Program-made: the position numbers and the translations under genes
Notes under the pieces: generated by a model
Databases searched by the model: none
What the model was told of the DNA's origin: nothing
What the model saw: only the letters and a program-made list of their open reading frames with translations
From: Billgrantia zhangzhouensis
GTDB lineage: Bacteria; Pseudomonadota; Gammaproteobacteria; Pseudomonadales; Halomonadaceae
Direction of reading: 5' to 3'
Assembly (NCBI RefSeq): GCF_021404465.1
Contig: NZ_JABFTT010000002.1
Location: 248,001 to 312,000 of the forward strand
DNA length: 64,000 nucleotides
In this document: positions 7,348-15,349 of the stretch, piece after piece
Layout: each line of letters opens with the position of its first letter
How positions within the stretch are numbered: the stretch's first letter is position 1

Positions 7348-8625
7348 ATGGCCAAGCCTTACTTGAGTTTCTCGGCCCGCGCCTTGGCTGGCAGGATCAT
7401 GACGTTGGTGCTGGTGCTGGTGCTGGTGCTGCCGACGCCGCTTTTCGCCGAATCCCAGGCGGATCCAGAGTTGCTCCCCGCGCCTCCGCAGCAACCCGAT
7501 ACGATGATCGAACTGCCGGTGCTGCCGCATGGTACCGAGGCCTTCGCACCTGGCGAAGCCTCGCCGGTACGTGAAGTTCCGCCGGTCACGGAAACGCCGG
7601 GGATCTTCGAACGCCTGCTACCGAGTGAGCCGCCTTCCGTCGGGGCCGAGGAGCGAAGCGAGCCACTGGAGGTGCCAACGATGGTCAGCGAGCCTGCCGA
7701 GCCCATCGCACCACCCCCTACGACCCGGCTGACCGTAACCCTTGACTGGTATCTCAACCCCCAGCATGCCGCCCTGCTGGTGGCTCGTGAGAAAGGCATG
7801 TTTGCGCGCCGGGGTCTTGATGTGTCGCTGGTCGTGCCGGCAGATCCGAGCGTGACGACCAAGCTGTTGACTGCCGGGCGAACCGATTTGGCGGTGGGAC
7901 GACAGCCTCAACTACACTTGTTGGCTGACAAGGGGGCGCCACTGATACGTGTGGCGACCTTGGTCGCGACTCCCGTTTCCGCCCTGGTGCTGCGCGATGA
8001 ATTCGTGAATGAGAAGCGCGAACTCTCGCTCGAGGGGCTGCGTATCGGTGTGACTGACATTGATGGGCGCGATGCCCTGCTGGCTAGCATGCTCACGGAG
8101 TTGCTGGGCTTGGCCAATGGCCAGGAACTGGTAGAGCTGCACGACATCAGCTATTCAGTACTCGATGCCATGCGTGAGCAGCGTGTCGACGGAGTGTTAG
8201 CCCATCATCGTTATCTCTTGCCTCGCCAGTTGGCCGACGAGGGTGTAATGACACGTATGCTGCCTGTCGAGCAGCATGGACTGCCATCTCACGACGGCCT
8301 CATCCTGATGGCCAATCGTGACCAGCTCAACGGCAAGCGCGATGTCGTACGCCGGCTGGTGCTGGCGTTGGAAGAGGCTGCGCTATGGATCGTCAACCAA
8401 CCCCACGAAGCCTGGGCACTGCTGCAGGCGGCGGAACCTGCGCTTGCCGATCAGGCCAGCGAGGAAGCCTGGGGCGATGTCTTTCCCCGCCTGTCGCTTC
8501 AGCCCGCCGCAGTGGACCACGGGCGCTATCTACATTTCGAGCAGTTTCTCTTCGAGGCAGGCGTCACCGAAGCCGTTACGCCACTGGAGCGGCTCGCCAT
8601 CGATCTCGGCACGGCTGCTCCCTGA
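7348..8625 (+). CDS. THI5/NMT1-like periplasmic substrate-binding protein (orphan)
   Basis: A 425-residue secreted protein with an SsuA/THI5-type binding domain. The start is ATG 7348, with GGAGA 9 nt upstream. A signal peptide (residues 1-34) is followed by a Pro/Glu-rich low-complexity linker (about 35-125), then the domain opening LTVTLDWYLNPQHAALLVAREKGMFARRGLDVSLV. The LDW-N-QHA motif is typical of pyrimidine/thiamin-precursor binding proteins (ThiY-like). No permease or ATPase is nearby, so the ligand is unknown and the partner would be elsewhere. The signal peptide contains a CTGGTG tandem repeat (7405-7431). The long linker is unusual. Confidence 0.75.
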   Translation: MAKPYLSFSARALAGRIMTLVLVLVLVLPTPLFAESQADPELLPAPPQQPDTMIELPVLPHGTEAFAPGEASPVREVPPVTETPGIFERLLPSEPPSVGAEERSEPLEVPTMVSEPAEPIAPPPTTRLTVTLDWYLNPQHAALLVAREKGMFARRGLDVSLVVPADPSVTTKLLTAGRTDLAVGRQPQLHLLADKGAPLIRVATLVATPVSALVLRDEFVNEKRELSLEGLRIGVTDIDGRDALLASMLTELLGLANGQELVELHDISYSVLDAMREQRVDGVLAHHRYLLPRQLADEGVMTRMLPVEQHGLPSHDGLILMANRDQLNGKRDVVRRLVLALEEAALWIVNQPHEAWALLQAAEPALADQASEEAWGDVFPRLSLQPAAVDHGRYLHFEQFLFEAGVTEAVTPLERLAIDLGTAAP

Positions 8626-8631
8626 TGCCTT

Positions 8632-9411
8632 TCAGGCCTGCGCAGCGAGGAAGTCGTTGACCGCAGATTGGAATGCTTCGGGCTGTTCGGCATGCAGCCA
8701 GTGGCCTGCCTCTTCCAGGGTCACCAGACGCGCTTGAGGGAGGGCTTCGCGCAAGCCCGGCAAGGCCGAGTCAGGCACATAGTGCGAGCGGCCGCCACGC
8801 AGTACCAGGGTCGGGCCCTCGAAAGCCCCCTTTCCCGCTGGTGCCTGCATGATGTCGGTATAGCCGGCCTCGATCTGATCGAGGCCAAGACGCAATGTCA
8901 GTCCGCCGTTTTCACCCCGCTCCAGGTTAGTGGCCAGGAACAAGCGGGTGGCGCGCTCCTCGACATGCTCGGCAAGTAGCTCATCGGCTTCCCGGCGATT
9001 CCCGGGCCTGCCGCGCTCCAGGTTCCTGAGCCCTGCGAAGACGGCATCGTGGCCATGTCCGTAGGCCTGGGGGGCGATATCCGCCACGATCAGCGAAGCG
9101 ACACGCTCCGGCGCCAGGCGCGCCAGACTGATGACGACCTTGCCTCCCATGGAATGTCCGAGCAGATGCGCCCGGTCGATGTGCAGGCGATCCAGCAGCG
9201 CCAGGAGATCCTCGGCCATCTCGCGATAGCTCATGCCGTCGGCATGCGGTGAGCGTCCGTGGTTGCGCAGGTCAACCGCGACCACACGACGCAGCGCCTG
9301 CCACTGCTTGACGTGCGAGCGCCAATTGTCGGCGCTGCCCAGCAGACCATGCACCACCACTAGGGGAGTGCCTTCCCCACCGGTGTCCTGATAATTGAGT
9401 TCGACAGTCAT
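8632..9411 (-). CDS. ybfF: YbfF-type alpha/beta-hydrolase esterase
   Basis: A 259-residue cytoplasmic alpha/beta hydrolase. PLVVVHGLLGSADNWRSH gives the oxyanion-hole HG motif (residues 18-33), GHSMGG gives nucleophile Ser87, and GHWLHAEQPEAF near residue 237 gives the catalytic His. The DLRNHGRSPH block is characteristic of the YbfF acyl-CoA/short-ester hydrolase group. It ends 6 nt from the convergent binding-protein gene and starts 24 nt after yhhQ on the same strand, probably one transcript. The natural substrate is uncertain. Confidence 0.87.
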   Translation of the reverse strand: MTVELNYQDTGGEGTPLVVVHGLLGSADNWRSHVKQWQALRRVVAVDLRNHGRSPHADGMSYREMAEDLLALLDRLHIDRAHLLGHSMGGKVVISLARLAPERVASLIVADIAPQAYGHGHDAVFAGLRNLERGRPGNRREADELLAEHVEERATRLFLATNLERGENGGLTLRLGLDQIEAGYTDIMQAPAGKGAFEGPTLVLRGGRSHYVPDSALPGLREALPQARLVTLEEAGHWLHAEQPEAFQSAVNDFLAAQA

Positions 9412-9435
9412 CCTTCCTCCGTTGCTTAGTGGTGG

Positions 9436-10107
9436 TCAGAGGCGTTGGGGTGCGAGATCCCGCTGCCCGGTGAGTTCTACCAGCCTGCGACTTAGCCAGG
9501 CCAGCAACAGGCCGTAGAGCGGCAGGAAGAACAGCAGGCTGATGGCGAGCTTGATCACGTAGTCCACGGCGGCGATCTCGACCCAGTGTGCCGCCATGAA
9601 AGGATCGGGGCTGCGATAGAACGCCATGGCGAAGAACGCTGCGGTATCGGCAAGGTTGCCCAGCACGGTGGAGACCGCCGGTGCAATCCACCAGGCCCGT
9701 AGGCTGCGCAGGCGGTCGAAGACCTGAACGTCGAGCAGTTGACCCAATACGTAGGCCATGAAGCTCGCCAGAGCGATACGGGCCACGAACAGGTTCCATT
9801 CGCCCAGTGCCTCGAAACCGGCAAAGCTCCCGCGTGGGAAAACCACCGAGACGACATACGAGATGAGCAGCGCAGGGAGCATTACCCGCATGATGATCGC
9901 GCGTGCCGGCTCCTTGCCAAATAGCCGCACCGTAAGGTCGGTGGCGAGAAAGATGAAGGGAAAGCTGAACGCTCCCCAGGTGGTATGGAACCCGAACAGG
10001 GTGAAAGGCAACTGGACGAGGTAGTTGCTGGCCGCAATCACGAGGATGTGGAACGACACCAGCAGCAACAGGCAGCGGCGCTGCTGCGCTTCCGACAGGA
10101 CGAACAT
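9436..10107 (-). CDS. yhhQ: Queuosine precursor transporter YhhQ
   Basis: A 223-residue, six-TM vitamin-uptake-transporter family protein that imports the queuosine precursors preQ0/preQ1 in E. coli. Family blocks seen are ASNYLVQLPFTLFGFHTTWGAFSFPFIFLATDLTVRLFGK (about 26-65), ALASFMAYVLGQLLDVQVFDRLR and TVLGNLADTAAFFAMAFY. The F-P-x-x-F-L-x-x-D segment in helix 2 is diagnostic. It is followed 24 nt later by ybfF. The 250-nt region to prpE holds one GC-rich hairpin, and I could not model a preQ1 riboswitch in it. Confidence 0.9.
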   Translation of the reverse strand: MFVLSEAQQRRCLLLLVSFHILVIAASNYLVQLPFTLFGFHTTWGAFSFPFIFLATDLTVRLFGKEPARAIIMRVMLPALLISYVVSVVFPRGSFAGFEALGEWNLFVARIALASFMAYVLGQLLDVQVFDRLRSLRAWWIAPAVSTVLGNLADTAAFFAMAFYRSPDPFMAAHWVEIAAVDYVIKLAISLLFFLPLYGLLLAWLSRRLVELTGQRDLAPQRL

Positions 10108-10309
10108 GTGTGAATCCTTTTTGACGGCCCCGATGTGGCCACGATGGTTGACGAGGGGTGAGGGAACCCTCGCCGACAGCCGATGCGATCGGTTGCCGGA
10201 ATGAGGCGGGGATTATACGTGGGGCCAACGGCTTGGGCCAACCTTCATGGCACCCGGCAAGCACACATCGCGATGAAGAGAAGAACGCCCGGGCCGGACA
10301 GCGTGCCTT

Positions 10310-10331
10310 GCGCCGCCCCAGCAGGCGGCGC
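10310..10331 (-). terminator. GC hairpin between prpE and yhhQ
   Basis: GCGCCGCC (10310-10317) and GGCGGCGC (10324-10331) make a perfect 8-bp stem with loop CCAGCA; outer TGCC/GGCA can extend it past a bulge. It lies 27 nt downstream of the prpE stop on the minus strand. No T-run follows, so termination is only suggested by position. Confidence 0.4.
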
Positions 10332-10357
10332 AGGCATGCGTGCGGAAGCCGTTCACG

Positions 10358-12268
10358 TCAGACTTGGCGGGCCTCGTGGGCGGAGCCGATGTCGCGCTCC
10401 TTCATGGCTTCGTGTACGTCTTGCAGGCTGGCTGGATCGTCGATGGTAGATGGCACGCCATACTCCTTGCCGTCGGCGATGTTGCGCAGCAGTTTGCGCA
10501 GGATCTTGCCGGAGCGTGTCTTGGGCAGTCGGTTGACCACCAGTACCTCCTTGAAGCAGGCGACGGGGCCGATCTTCTCTCTCACCAGAGCGATCAGTTC
10601 GTTCTCGAGAGTGAGTTCGTCGCCCTCGAAGCCATCCTTGGGGATGACCAAGCCAACCGGCACCTGCCCCTTGAGGGCATCGTGAATGCCGATCACGGCG
10701 CATTCGGCAATGGCCTTGTGGGCTCCGACCACCTCTTCCATCTCACCGGTAGAAAGGCGGTGGCCTGCCACGTTGATGACGTCATCGGTGCGTCCCATGA
10801 TGAAGAGGTAGCCCTCCTCATCGAAGTAACCGCCATCACCGGTCAGGTAGTAGCCGGGGAAGGCTGCCATATAGGCACTCCTGAAGCGCTGCGGATCGCC
10901 CCATACCCCCACCAGACAACCTGGGGGCATGGGCTGCTTGATTACCACGCTGCCCTGCTCCATCGGCCTCGCGCGTTCGCCTTCTCGATCGAGGATCTGA
11001 ACGTTGAAGCCCGGCACGGGCACGGTGGCGCTGCCGGCCTTGGTCGGCATTGGTTCGAGCCCCTGCAGGTTGGCGGCGATCGGCCAGCCGGTCTCGGTCT
11101 GCCACCAGTGGTCGATCACCGGTACCTCAAGGAGGTCGTCGAGCCAATGGAAGGTCGGAGGATCGAGCCGCTCGCCGGCGAGGTAAAGCGCCTTCAGGCA
11201 GGAGATGTCGTACTGCTGCAACAGCTTGCCGTCGGGATCCTCCTTCTTGATCGCGCGAAAGGCCGTCGGCGCAGTGAAGAAGCTCTTGACCCGGTACTGG
11301 CTGATCAGCCGCCAGAAGGCACCCGCGTCCGGTGTCTTCACCGGCTTGCCCTCATATATCACGCTGGTGCAGCCTCGCAGCAAGGGGGCATAGACGATAT
11401 AGGAATGCCCCACCACCCAGCCAACGTCCGAGGCCGAGAAGAACACGTCGCCAGGCGCAACGTCGTAGATGGCTTCCATGGAATAGTGCAAGGCCACCGC
11501 ATAGCCCGCGGTGTCACGAACCACTCCCTTGGGTTTGCCGGTCGTACCCGAAGTATACAACACGTAAAGGGGATCGCTGCCCTTGACCCGTACACAATCG
11601 GCCGGTGCGGCGTCCTTCATCAGTTCCGACCAGTCGTGATCGCGCGCACCCAGTAGCGCACGCTGCTGGTCGCGCTGCAGGAAGACGCAAGCGTCGGGCT
11701 TGTGCTCGCTCTGCTCGATCGCTGCGTCGATGTTCGGCTTGTAGGGGATCACCCGGTCGACTTCGATACCGCAGGAGGCGGCTACCACCACCTTGGGCCG
11801 GGCATCGTCGATTCGCACGGCCAGTTCATGTGGGGCGAAGCCGCCGAACACTACGGAGTGAACCGCCCCCAGCCGCGCACAGGCATACATGGCCACCAGC
11901 GCCTCAGGCACCATGGGCATGTAGATGACGACTCGATCACCCTTCCCCACGCCAAACCTCTGCAGAGCCCCGGCGAACAAGGCCACTTCATCGCGCATCT
12001 GGCGATAGGTCAGGGTGCGCTTGTCGCCGGTGACCGGTGAGTCCCAGTAAATGGCCGGCTGGTCGCCCCGCCCCTGCTCCACATGATGATCGAGGGCTGC
12101 ATGACAAATGTTCGTTTCGCCATCGGTGTACCAACGTGCGTGTCCGTGCTCATCGTATTCGAGAATACGCTTGGGCGGTGTGAACCACGGGATTCGGCGT
12201 GCCTGATCGGCCCAGAAAGCTTCCGGCTGATCAATGGAGCGTTGGAATTCGGCTTTATAGGTTGTCAT
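10358..12268 (-). CDS. prpE: Propionate-CoA ligase PrpE
   Basis: A 636-residue AMP-forming acyl-CoA synthetase converting propionate, ATP and CoA to propionyl-CoA. Motifs are the P-loop YTSGTTGKPKGVVRD (about 270), WWQTETGWP, YLTGDGGYFDEEGYLFIMGRTDDVINVAGHRLSTGEMEE, and the C-terminal catalytic lysine in PKTRSGKILRK. The VVRD ending of the P-loop and the length separate PrpE from Acs. The ATG at 12268 is preferred because the upstream in-frame ATG would add 23 residues the family lacks. It stands alone, without prpBCD, and is divergent from an ArsR-type regulator. Confidence 0.88.
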   Translation of the reverse strand: MTTYKAEFQRSIDQPEAFWADQARRIPWFTPPKRILEYDEHGHARWYTDGETNICHAALDHHVEQGRGDQPAIYWDSPVTGDKRTLTYRQMRDEVALFAGALQRFGVGKGDRVVIYMPMVPEALVAMYACARLGAVHSVVFGGFAPHELAVRIDDARPKVVVAASCGIEVDRVIPYKPNIDAAIEQSEHKPDACVFLQRDQQRALLGARDHDWSELMKDAAPADCVRVKGSDPLYVLYTSGTTGKPKGVVRDTAGYAVALHYSMEAIYDVAPGDVFFSASDVGWVVGHSYIVYAPLLRGCTSVIYEGKPVKTPDAGAFWRLISQYRVKSFFTAPTAFRAIKKEDPDGKLLQQYDISCLKALYLAGERLDPPTFHWLDDLLEVPVIDHWWQTETGWPIAANLQGLEPMPTKAGSATVPVPGFNVQILDREGERARPMEQGSVVIKQPMPPGCLVGVWGDPQRFRSAYMAAFPGYYLTGDGGYFDEEGYLFIMGRTDDVINVAGHRLSTGEMEEVVGAHKAIAECAVIGIHDALKGQVPVGLVIPKDGFEGDELTLENELIALVREKIGPVACFKEVLVVNRLPKTRSGKILRKLLRNIADGKEYGVPSTIDDPASLQDVHEAMKERDIGSAHEARQV

Positions 12269-12636
12269 GTGATGCAGTCCGCAGCGAACAAACTTGATTG
12301 TTGACACTCTAGAGTCTTTTTTTGAAATTTCCTTCATACCATCGGCTAATTTGGCGATCTTGAAGAAAAAATGCGTTATATCAAGCTTTAATTGTCAACA
12401 ACATGGGTAGGTGATGGTGGCGAGAAAACCCGTTAAGTTGATTCTTCGTTTGACAGCCGTGCTCTTACTATCAATGATGACTAAATCAGCAATGCCATGA
12501 CTCAATTTGGACACTGCCGAACTCCATCGTCTGCGACGTGGGTTCACGTTTTCCTGTCGCAGGCCGAGGTAGCCGCCTGACGCCGCAAGCCCAGAGCCTG
12601 GACATTGTGCTCGGGCAGCAACACGGGGAGATCATC
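12269..12636. other. 368-nt intergenic region between prpE and an ArsR gene
   Basis: This AT-richer gap carries several control-like elements. TTGTTGACA (12298-12306) and TGTCAACAA (12393-12401) form a 9-bp inverted repeat 86 nt apart, each containing a TTGACA box facing inward. ACTCTAGAGT (12306-12315) is a perfect 10-bp palindrome followed by a T-run. A rightward promoter lies at 12450-12478. I see no further ORF or RNA gene. Confidence 0.5.
12450..12478 (+). promoter_or_regulatory. Candidate sigma-70 promoter for the ArsR gene
   Basis: TTGACA (12450-12455), 17-nt spacer and AATGAT (12473-12478, 4 of 6 consensus bases), 158 nt upstream of the chosen start. Confidence 0.5.
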
Positions 12637-12957
12637 ATGAGCACCTCGCATAACGCCGCATCCCGCTTGCTTCAAGCCGGCCACCCGGCCATTGATGAAG
12701 CCACTGCCTTGCTGAAGGCGCTGGCAAACGACAATCGACTGCGTATTCTCTGCTTGCTCGATGGCTCCGAACTGTCGGTGACCGAACTCAACCAGCGGCT
12801 GGCCCTGAGCCAATCGGCGCTGTCGCAACACTTGGCGATTCTGAGACGGGAGGGCCTGGTCTCGACACGCCGCGCTTCGCAAACCATTTACTATTCCCTC
12901 CAAGGGGAACAGGCGCGCCAGATGATCGACACGCTGGTGCGGTTGCAGGACGCGTGA
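12637..12957 (+). CDS. ArsR/SmtB-family winged-helix regulator
   Basis: A 106-residue ArsR-fold repressor. The HTH is in ELSVTELNQRLALSQSALSQHLAILRREGLVSTRR (about 49-83), followed by a beta-wing TIYYSLQG. The start is ATG 12637 with GGGGA 7 nt upstream; the 33-codon upstream extension lacks family similarity. It lacks the CxC metal site of ArsR/SmtB (ELSVTEL here). The RLRILCLL segment keeps the first cysteine position of BigR/YgaV/SqrR-type persulfide sensors, but the second cysteine is absent. The ligand is unknown. It may control divergent prpE or itself. Confidence 0.85.
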   Translation: MSTSHNAASRLLQAGHPAIDEATALLKALANDNRLRILCLLDGSELSVTELNQRLALSQSALSQHLAILRREGLVSTRRASQTIYYSLQGEQARQMIDTLVRLQDA

Positions 12958-12981
12958 CAGGCCCCGGTGGGAAGTGCGGGC

Positions 12982-14022
12982 TCAGCGTTTTTCCCATCGG
13001 CTCGCATCGAGTCGTTCCAGCAATCGCTCGGCACCACCTTCGATGGATTCTCTGACTGCCACGCCTAGCCGTTTCCCGATCGGCTGGCGCGCCTCGAGAC
13101 GCACGCTAACGACTCGCGCCTCGTTCATGCGTGCCACCAGATAGGCTTCGCTGGTGCCGAGGGCATCCACCAGCCCTCTATCGAGCGCATCGTGTCCATA
13201 CCACACCTCCCCTGTTGCGACCGCTTCGATATCGAGTCCTGGGCGGCGCTGGGCTACGTGGCGCTTGAATAGCTCGTGAATGTGCTCGAGATCCGACTGG
13301 AATTTTTCACGTCCCTCCTCGGTGTTTTCGCCGAATACGGTCAGGGTCCGCTTGTACTCCCCTGCCGTGAGCAGTTCGACATCGATATCGTGGCGCTTGA
13401 GCAAGCGGTGCACGTTGGGCAGTTGGGCGACGACACCGATGGAGCCGAGAACGGCGAATGGTGCGGCTCGCAGATGGTCAGCGGCGCACGCCATCAGGTA
13501 GCCACCGCTGGCAGCGACCTTGTCCACGCATACCGTAGTGGTGAGACCCGCTTCGCGCAGTCGATCGACCTGCGCCGCACCAAGGCCGTAGGCGTGTACC
13601 AGACCGCCGGCTGACTCCAAGCGAATCACGACTTCGTCGCCCTCCGCCGCTGCCGCCGTCACGGCTGAGATCTCTTCGGCGAGCCGCCCTACCCCCGCGG
13701 CCTTGAGATCGCCATGGAAGTCCAGTACCCATACCGTGCCGCGAGATTCGTTTTCCTGCTTGCGGCCGGCACGGGAGCGGCTCTTGTCGTCACGCCGAAA
13801 GGCCTTGGCGAGACGCTTGCGTGCACTCGGCTCGCTGGCCGCCAAGGCCAGGCGACGGCGGCGGTACTCGAGGCGGCCGTTCAATTCCTCGACCCTGAGC
13901 CGAACTCGCTCCCCTGCCTCGTTCCTGACCTTGGCGATCACCAACACTACCGCCATGATCAGTAGCGTCAGGATCGACATCTGTACGACGAAACGCCCTA
14001 TGTCCAACAGCCATTCATTCAC
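12982..14022 (-). CDS. sohB: SohB, membrane-bound S49 serine protease
   Basis: A 346-residue inner-membrane protease of the SppA/SohB clan. It has one N-terminal TM helix (about 12-28, MSILTLLIMAVVLVIAKV), a basic coiled region (about 40-90) and the S49 domain from GTVWVLDFHGDLKAAGVG. The catalytic serine is in VDKVAASGGYLMACAADH; the catalytic lysine is in LTAGEYKRTLT. The start is GTG 14022, with AAGGAG 7 nt upstream. It is convergent with the ArsR gene (24-nt gap) and divergent from the SCP2 gene. Confidence 0.92.
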   Translation of the reverse strand: MNEWLLDIGRFVVQMSILTLLIMAVVLVIAKVRNEAGERVRLRVEELNGRLEYRRRRLALAASEPSARKRLAKAFRRDDKSRSRAGRKQENESRGTVWVLDFHGDLKAAGVGRLAEEISAVTAAAAEGDEVVIRLESAGGLVHAYGLGAAQVDRLREAGLTTTVCVDKVAASGGYLMACAADHLRAAPFAVLGSIGVVAQLPNVHRLLKRHDIDVELLTAGEYKRTLTVFGENTEEGREKFQSDLEHIHELFKRHVAQRRPGLDIEAVATGEVWYGHDALDRGLVDALGTSEAYLVARMNEARVVSVRLEARQPIGKRLGVAVRESIEGGAERLLERLDASRWEKR

Positions 14023-14163
14023 GTCACCACTCCTTTTGTCGTCGGTTGCCTCATCCTGCCCCCGGGCGGTGTCGCTGACAACGGGGTTGATTGAAACGAT
14101 CGTTTGAAATATTCTGGTGAACAGCTCCCAAGCTCTCCGAACATCAACGAAGGAAAGGCCCCC

Positions 14164-14475
14164 ATGTCCACCTCGACCTTAGACAAACTGCAAGAGCGCT
14201 TCGACCCCCAGGCTGCCCAGGGCATGGACGACATCTTCCAGTTTCACTTCAGCGATAACGGCAGTCACTATCTGGTGGTGAAGGATGGCTCCCTGTCGAT
14301 CGAGGAAGGCGAGCATGACGATCCATCCGTATCGCTCTCGATGAGCACCGATACGCTGAAGGGCATCATGACCGGCGAGGTCAATGGCATGACGGCCTTC
14401 ATGACTGGCAAGCTGAAGGCCACTGGCAATGTGATGCTGGCCACCAAGCTGACGAGCCTGTTCCCGAATCGCTGA
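14164..14475 (+). CDS. SCP2 sterol-binding-domain protein
   Basis: A 103-residue single-domain SCP2 protein. The blocks FHFSDNGSHYLVVKDGSLSIEEGEHDDPSVSLSMSTDTLKGIMTGEVNGMTAFMTGKLKATGNV match the hydrophobic lipid-binding fold, and the LKGIMTGEVNGMTAFMTGKLK stretch is strongly conserved in bacteria. Such proteins bind acyl chains or lipids; the bacterial role is not defined. The start is ATG 14164 with an AAGGAAAGG-type site upstream. It is followed by a strong two-way terminator. Confidence 0.85.
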   Translation: MSTSTLDKLQERFDPQAAQGMDDIFQFHFSDNGSHYLVVKDGSLSIEEGEHDDPSVSLSMSTDTLKGIMTGEVNGMTAFMTGKLKATGNVMLATKLTSLFPNR

Positions 14476-14489
14476 GCGACAGTCTCTCC

Positions 14490-14528
14490 AAATGAGACGG
14501 GCCGCCCAAGGGGCGGCCCGTCTCATTT
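14490..14528. terminator. Bidirectional terminator between SCP2 gene and nudC
   Basis: Perfect 18-bp stem from AAATGAGACGG...GCCGCCC (14490-14507) and its complement (14511-14528) with a 3-nt AAG loop. A-rich and T-rich ends on each side allow use in both directions. It serves the convergent SCP2 gene and nudC, and its last base is within the nudC stop. Confidence 0.9.
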
Positions 14529-15349
14529 CAGCCTGCCGGTTTGGCGGCACCGTTTGCCACTTCGGCAAGGTGGGTCTCGATCAGTGCCCGCGAGATGGAG
14601 TACGGGGGCGGCAATTGCGGCAGCCGGCTTGGCAGGAACCAAGCGGCATCAGCGATCTCGATACCGTCGATGCGTATGCGGCGACTTGCAGCTTCGGCAA
14701 AGAAGCCCAGCATCAGCGCGTGGGGAAAAGGCCAGGCCTGGCTACGGTAATAGCGAATCCGCCCTACGCTGACTCCCACTTCCTCGTATATCTCGCGGTG
14801 CACGGCCTCCTCGGCGGACTCGCCAGGCTCAATGAAGCCCGCCAGAGTGGAGTAGCGTCCAGGAGGAAAGCGTGGGCTGCGGGCCAGCAGCATGGCATCG
14901 CCATGGGTGACCAAGGTGATGATGCAGGGCGATATGCGGGGATAGTTACGATGTCCGCACTGCTCGCAGTGCATGGCGAACTCGGCGTCGAGTCGTGATG
15001 CGGGCGCCCCGCAACGGCCGCAGTAACGGTGGTCGCGCAACCAAGCCGCCACCTGCAAGGCAGTGGAGATCAATGGAAACCAGGACTCGGGAAGACGGGA
15101 AAGCCATTGGCGACCGTCATGCCAGTCTTCCCCTGCCTGCTCTTCCACCGATAGAGCGATCGGTTCGTCATGCCAGTAAGCCAGCGGCTGGACACTCTCC
15201 GGCCAAGGTTGCTCTGGCTGTAGCGGACTGTCATCGAGCCCGGGGGCGATTTTCCCGGCCGCGACCCGAATCAGTCGCCCATGGCTGGCTTCGAGTGGCA
15301 GCTCACGGCGCAGCATCCTGGCTCCCCGCAGGCTGATCCACCAGCGCAT
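14528..15349 (-). CDS. nudC: NudC, NAD(H) pyrophosphatase / RNA deNADding enzyme
   Basis: A 273-residue Nudix enzyme hydrolysing NADH and removing NAD caps from RNA. A zinc ribbon is at Cys110, Cys113, Cys128 and Cys131; the Nudix box is GFIEPGESAEEAVHREIYEE (171-190) then VGV. The downstream NADH signature reads SQAWPFPHA (203-211) instead of the usual SQPWPFPxS, a double substitution. I took ATG 15349; an alternative ATG at 15316 has GGGGAG 4 nt upstream and would shorten the 47-nt overlap with dnaQ. It is the last gene of the yafS-rnhA-dnaQ-nudC string. Confidence 0.9.
   Translation of the reverse strand: MRWWISLRGARMLRRELPLEASHGRLIRVAAGKIAPGLDDSPLQPEQPWPESVQPLAYWHDEPIALSVEEQAGEDWHDGRQWLSRLPESWFPLISTALQVAAWLRDHRYCGRCGAPASRLDAEFAMHCEQCGHRNYPRISPCIITLVTHGDAMLLARSPRFPPGRYSTLAGFIEPGESAEEAVHREIYEEVGVSVGRIRYYRSQAWPFPHALMLGFFAEAASRRIRIDGIEIADAAWFLPSRLPQLPPPYSISRALIETHLAEVANGAAKPAG

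Noticed and set aside
10108..10357. Possible preQ1 riboswitch upstream of yhhQ
   Set aside because: I could not find the C-rich loop and A-rich tail of preQ1-I, nor a convincing preQ1-II or III fold; only one GC hairpin is present. A covariance-model search would settle it.
12269..12337. N-terminal extension of PrpE starting at 12337
   Set aside because: The 23 extra residues do not resemble the family and overlap promoter-like sequence; ATG 12268 gives the usual N-terminus MTTYKAEFQRS.
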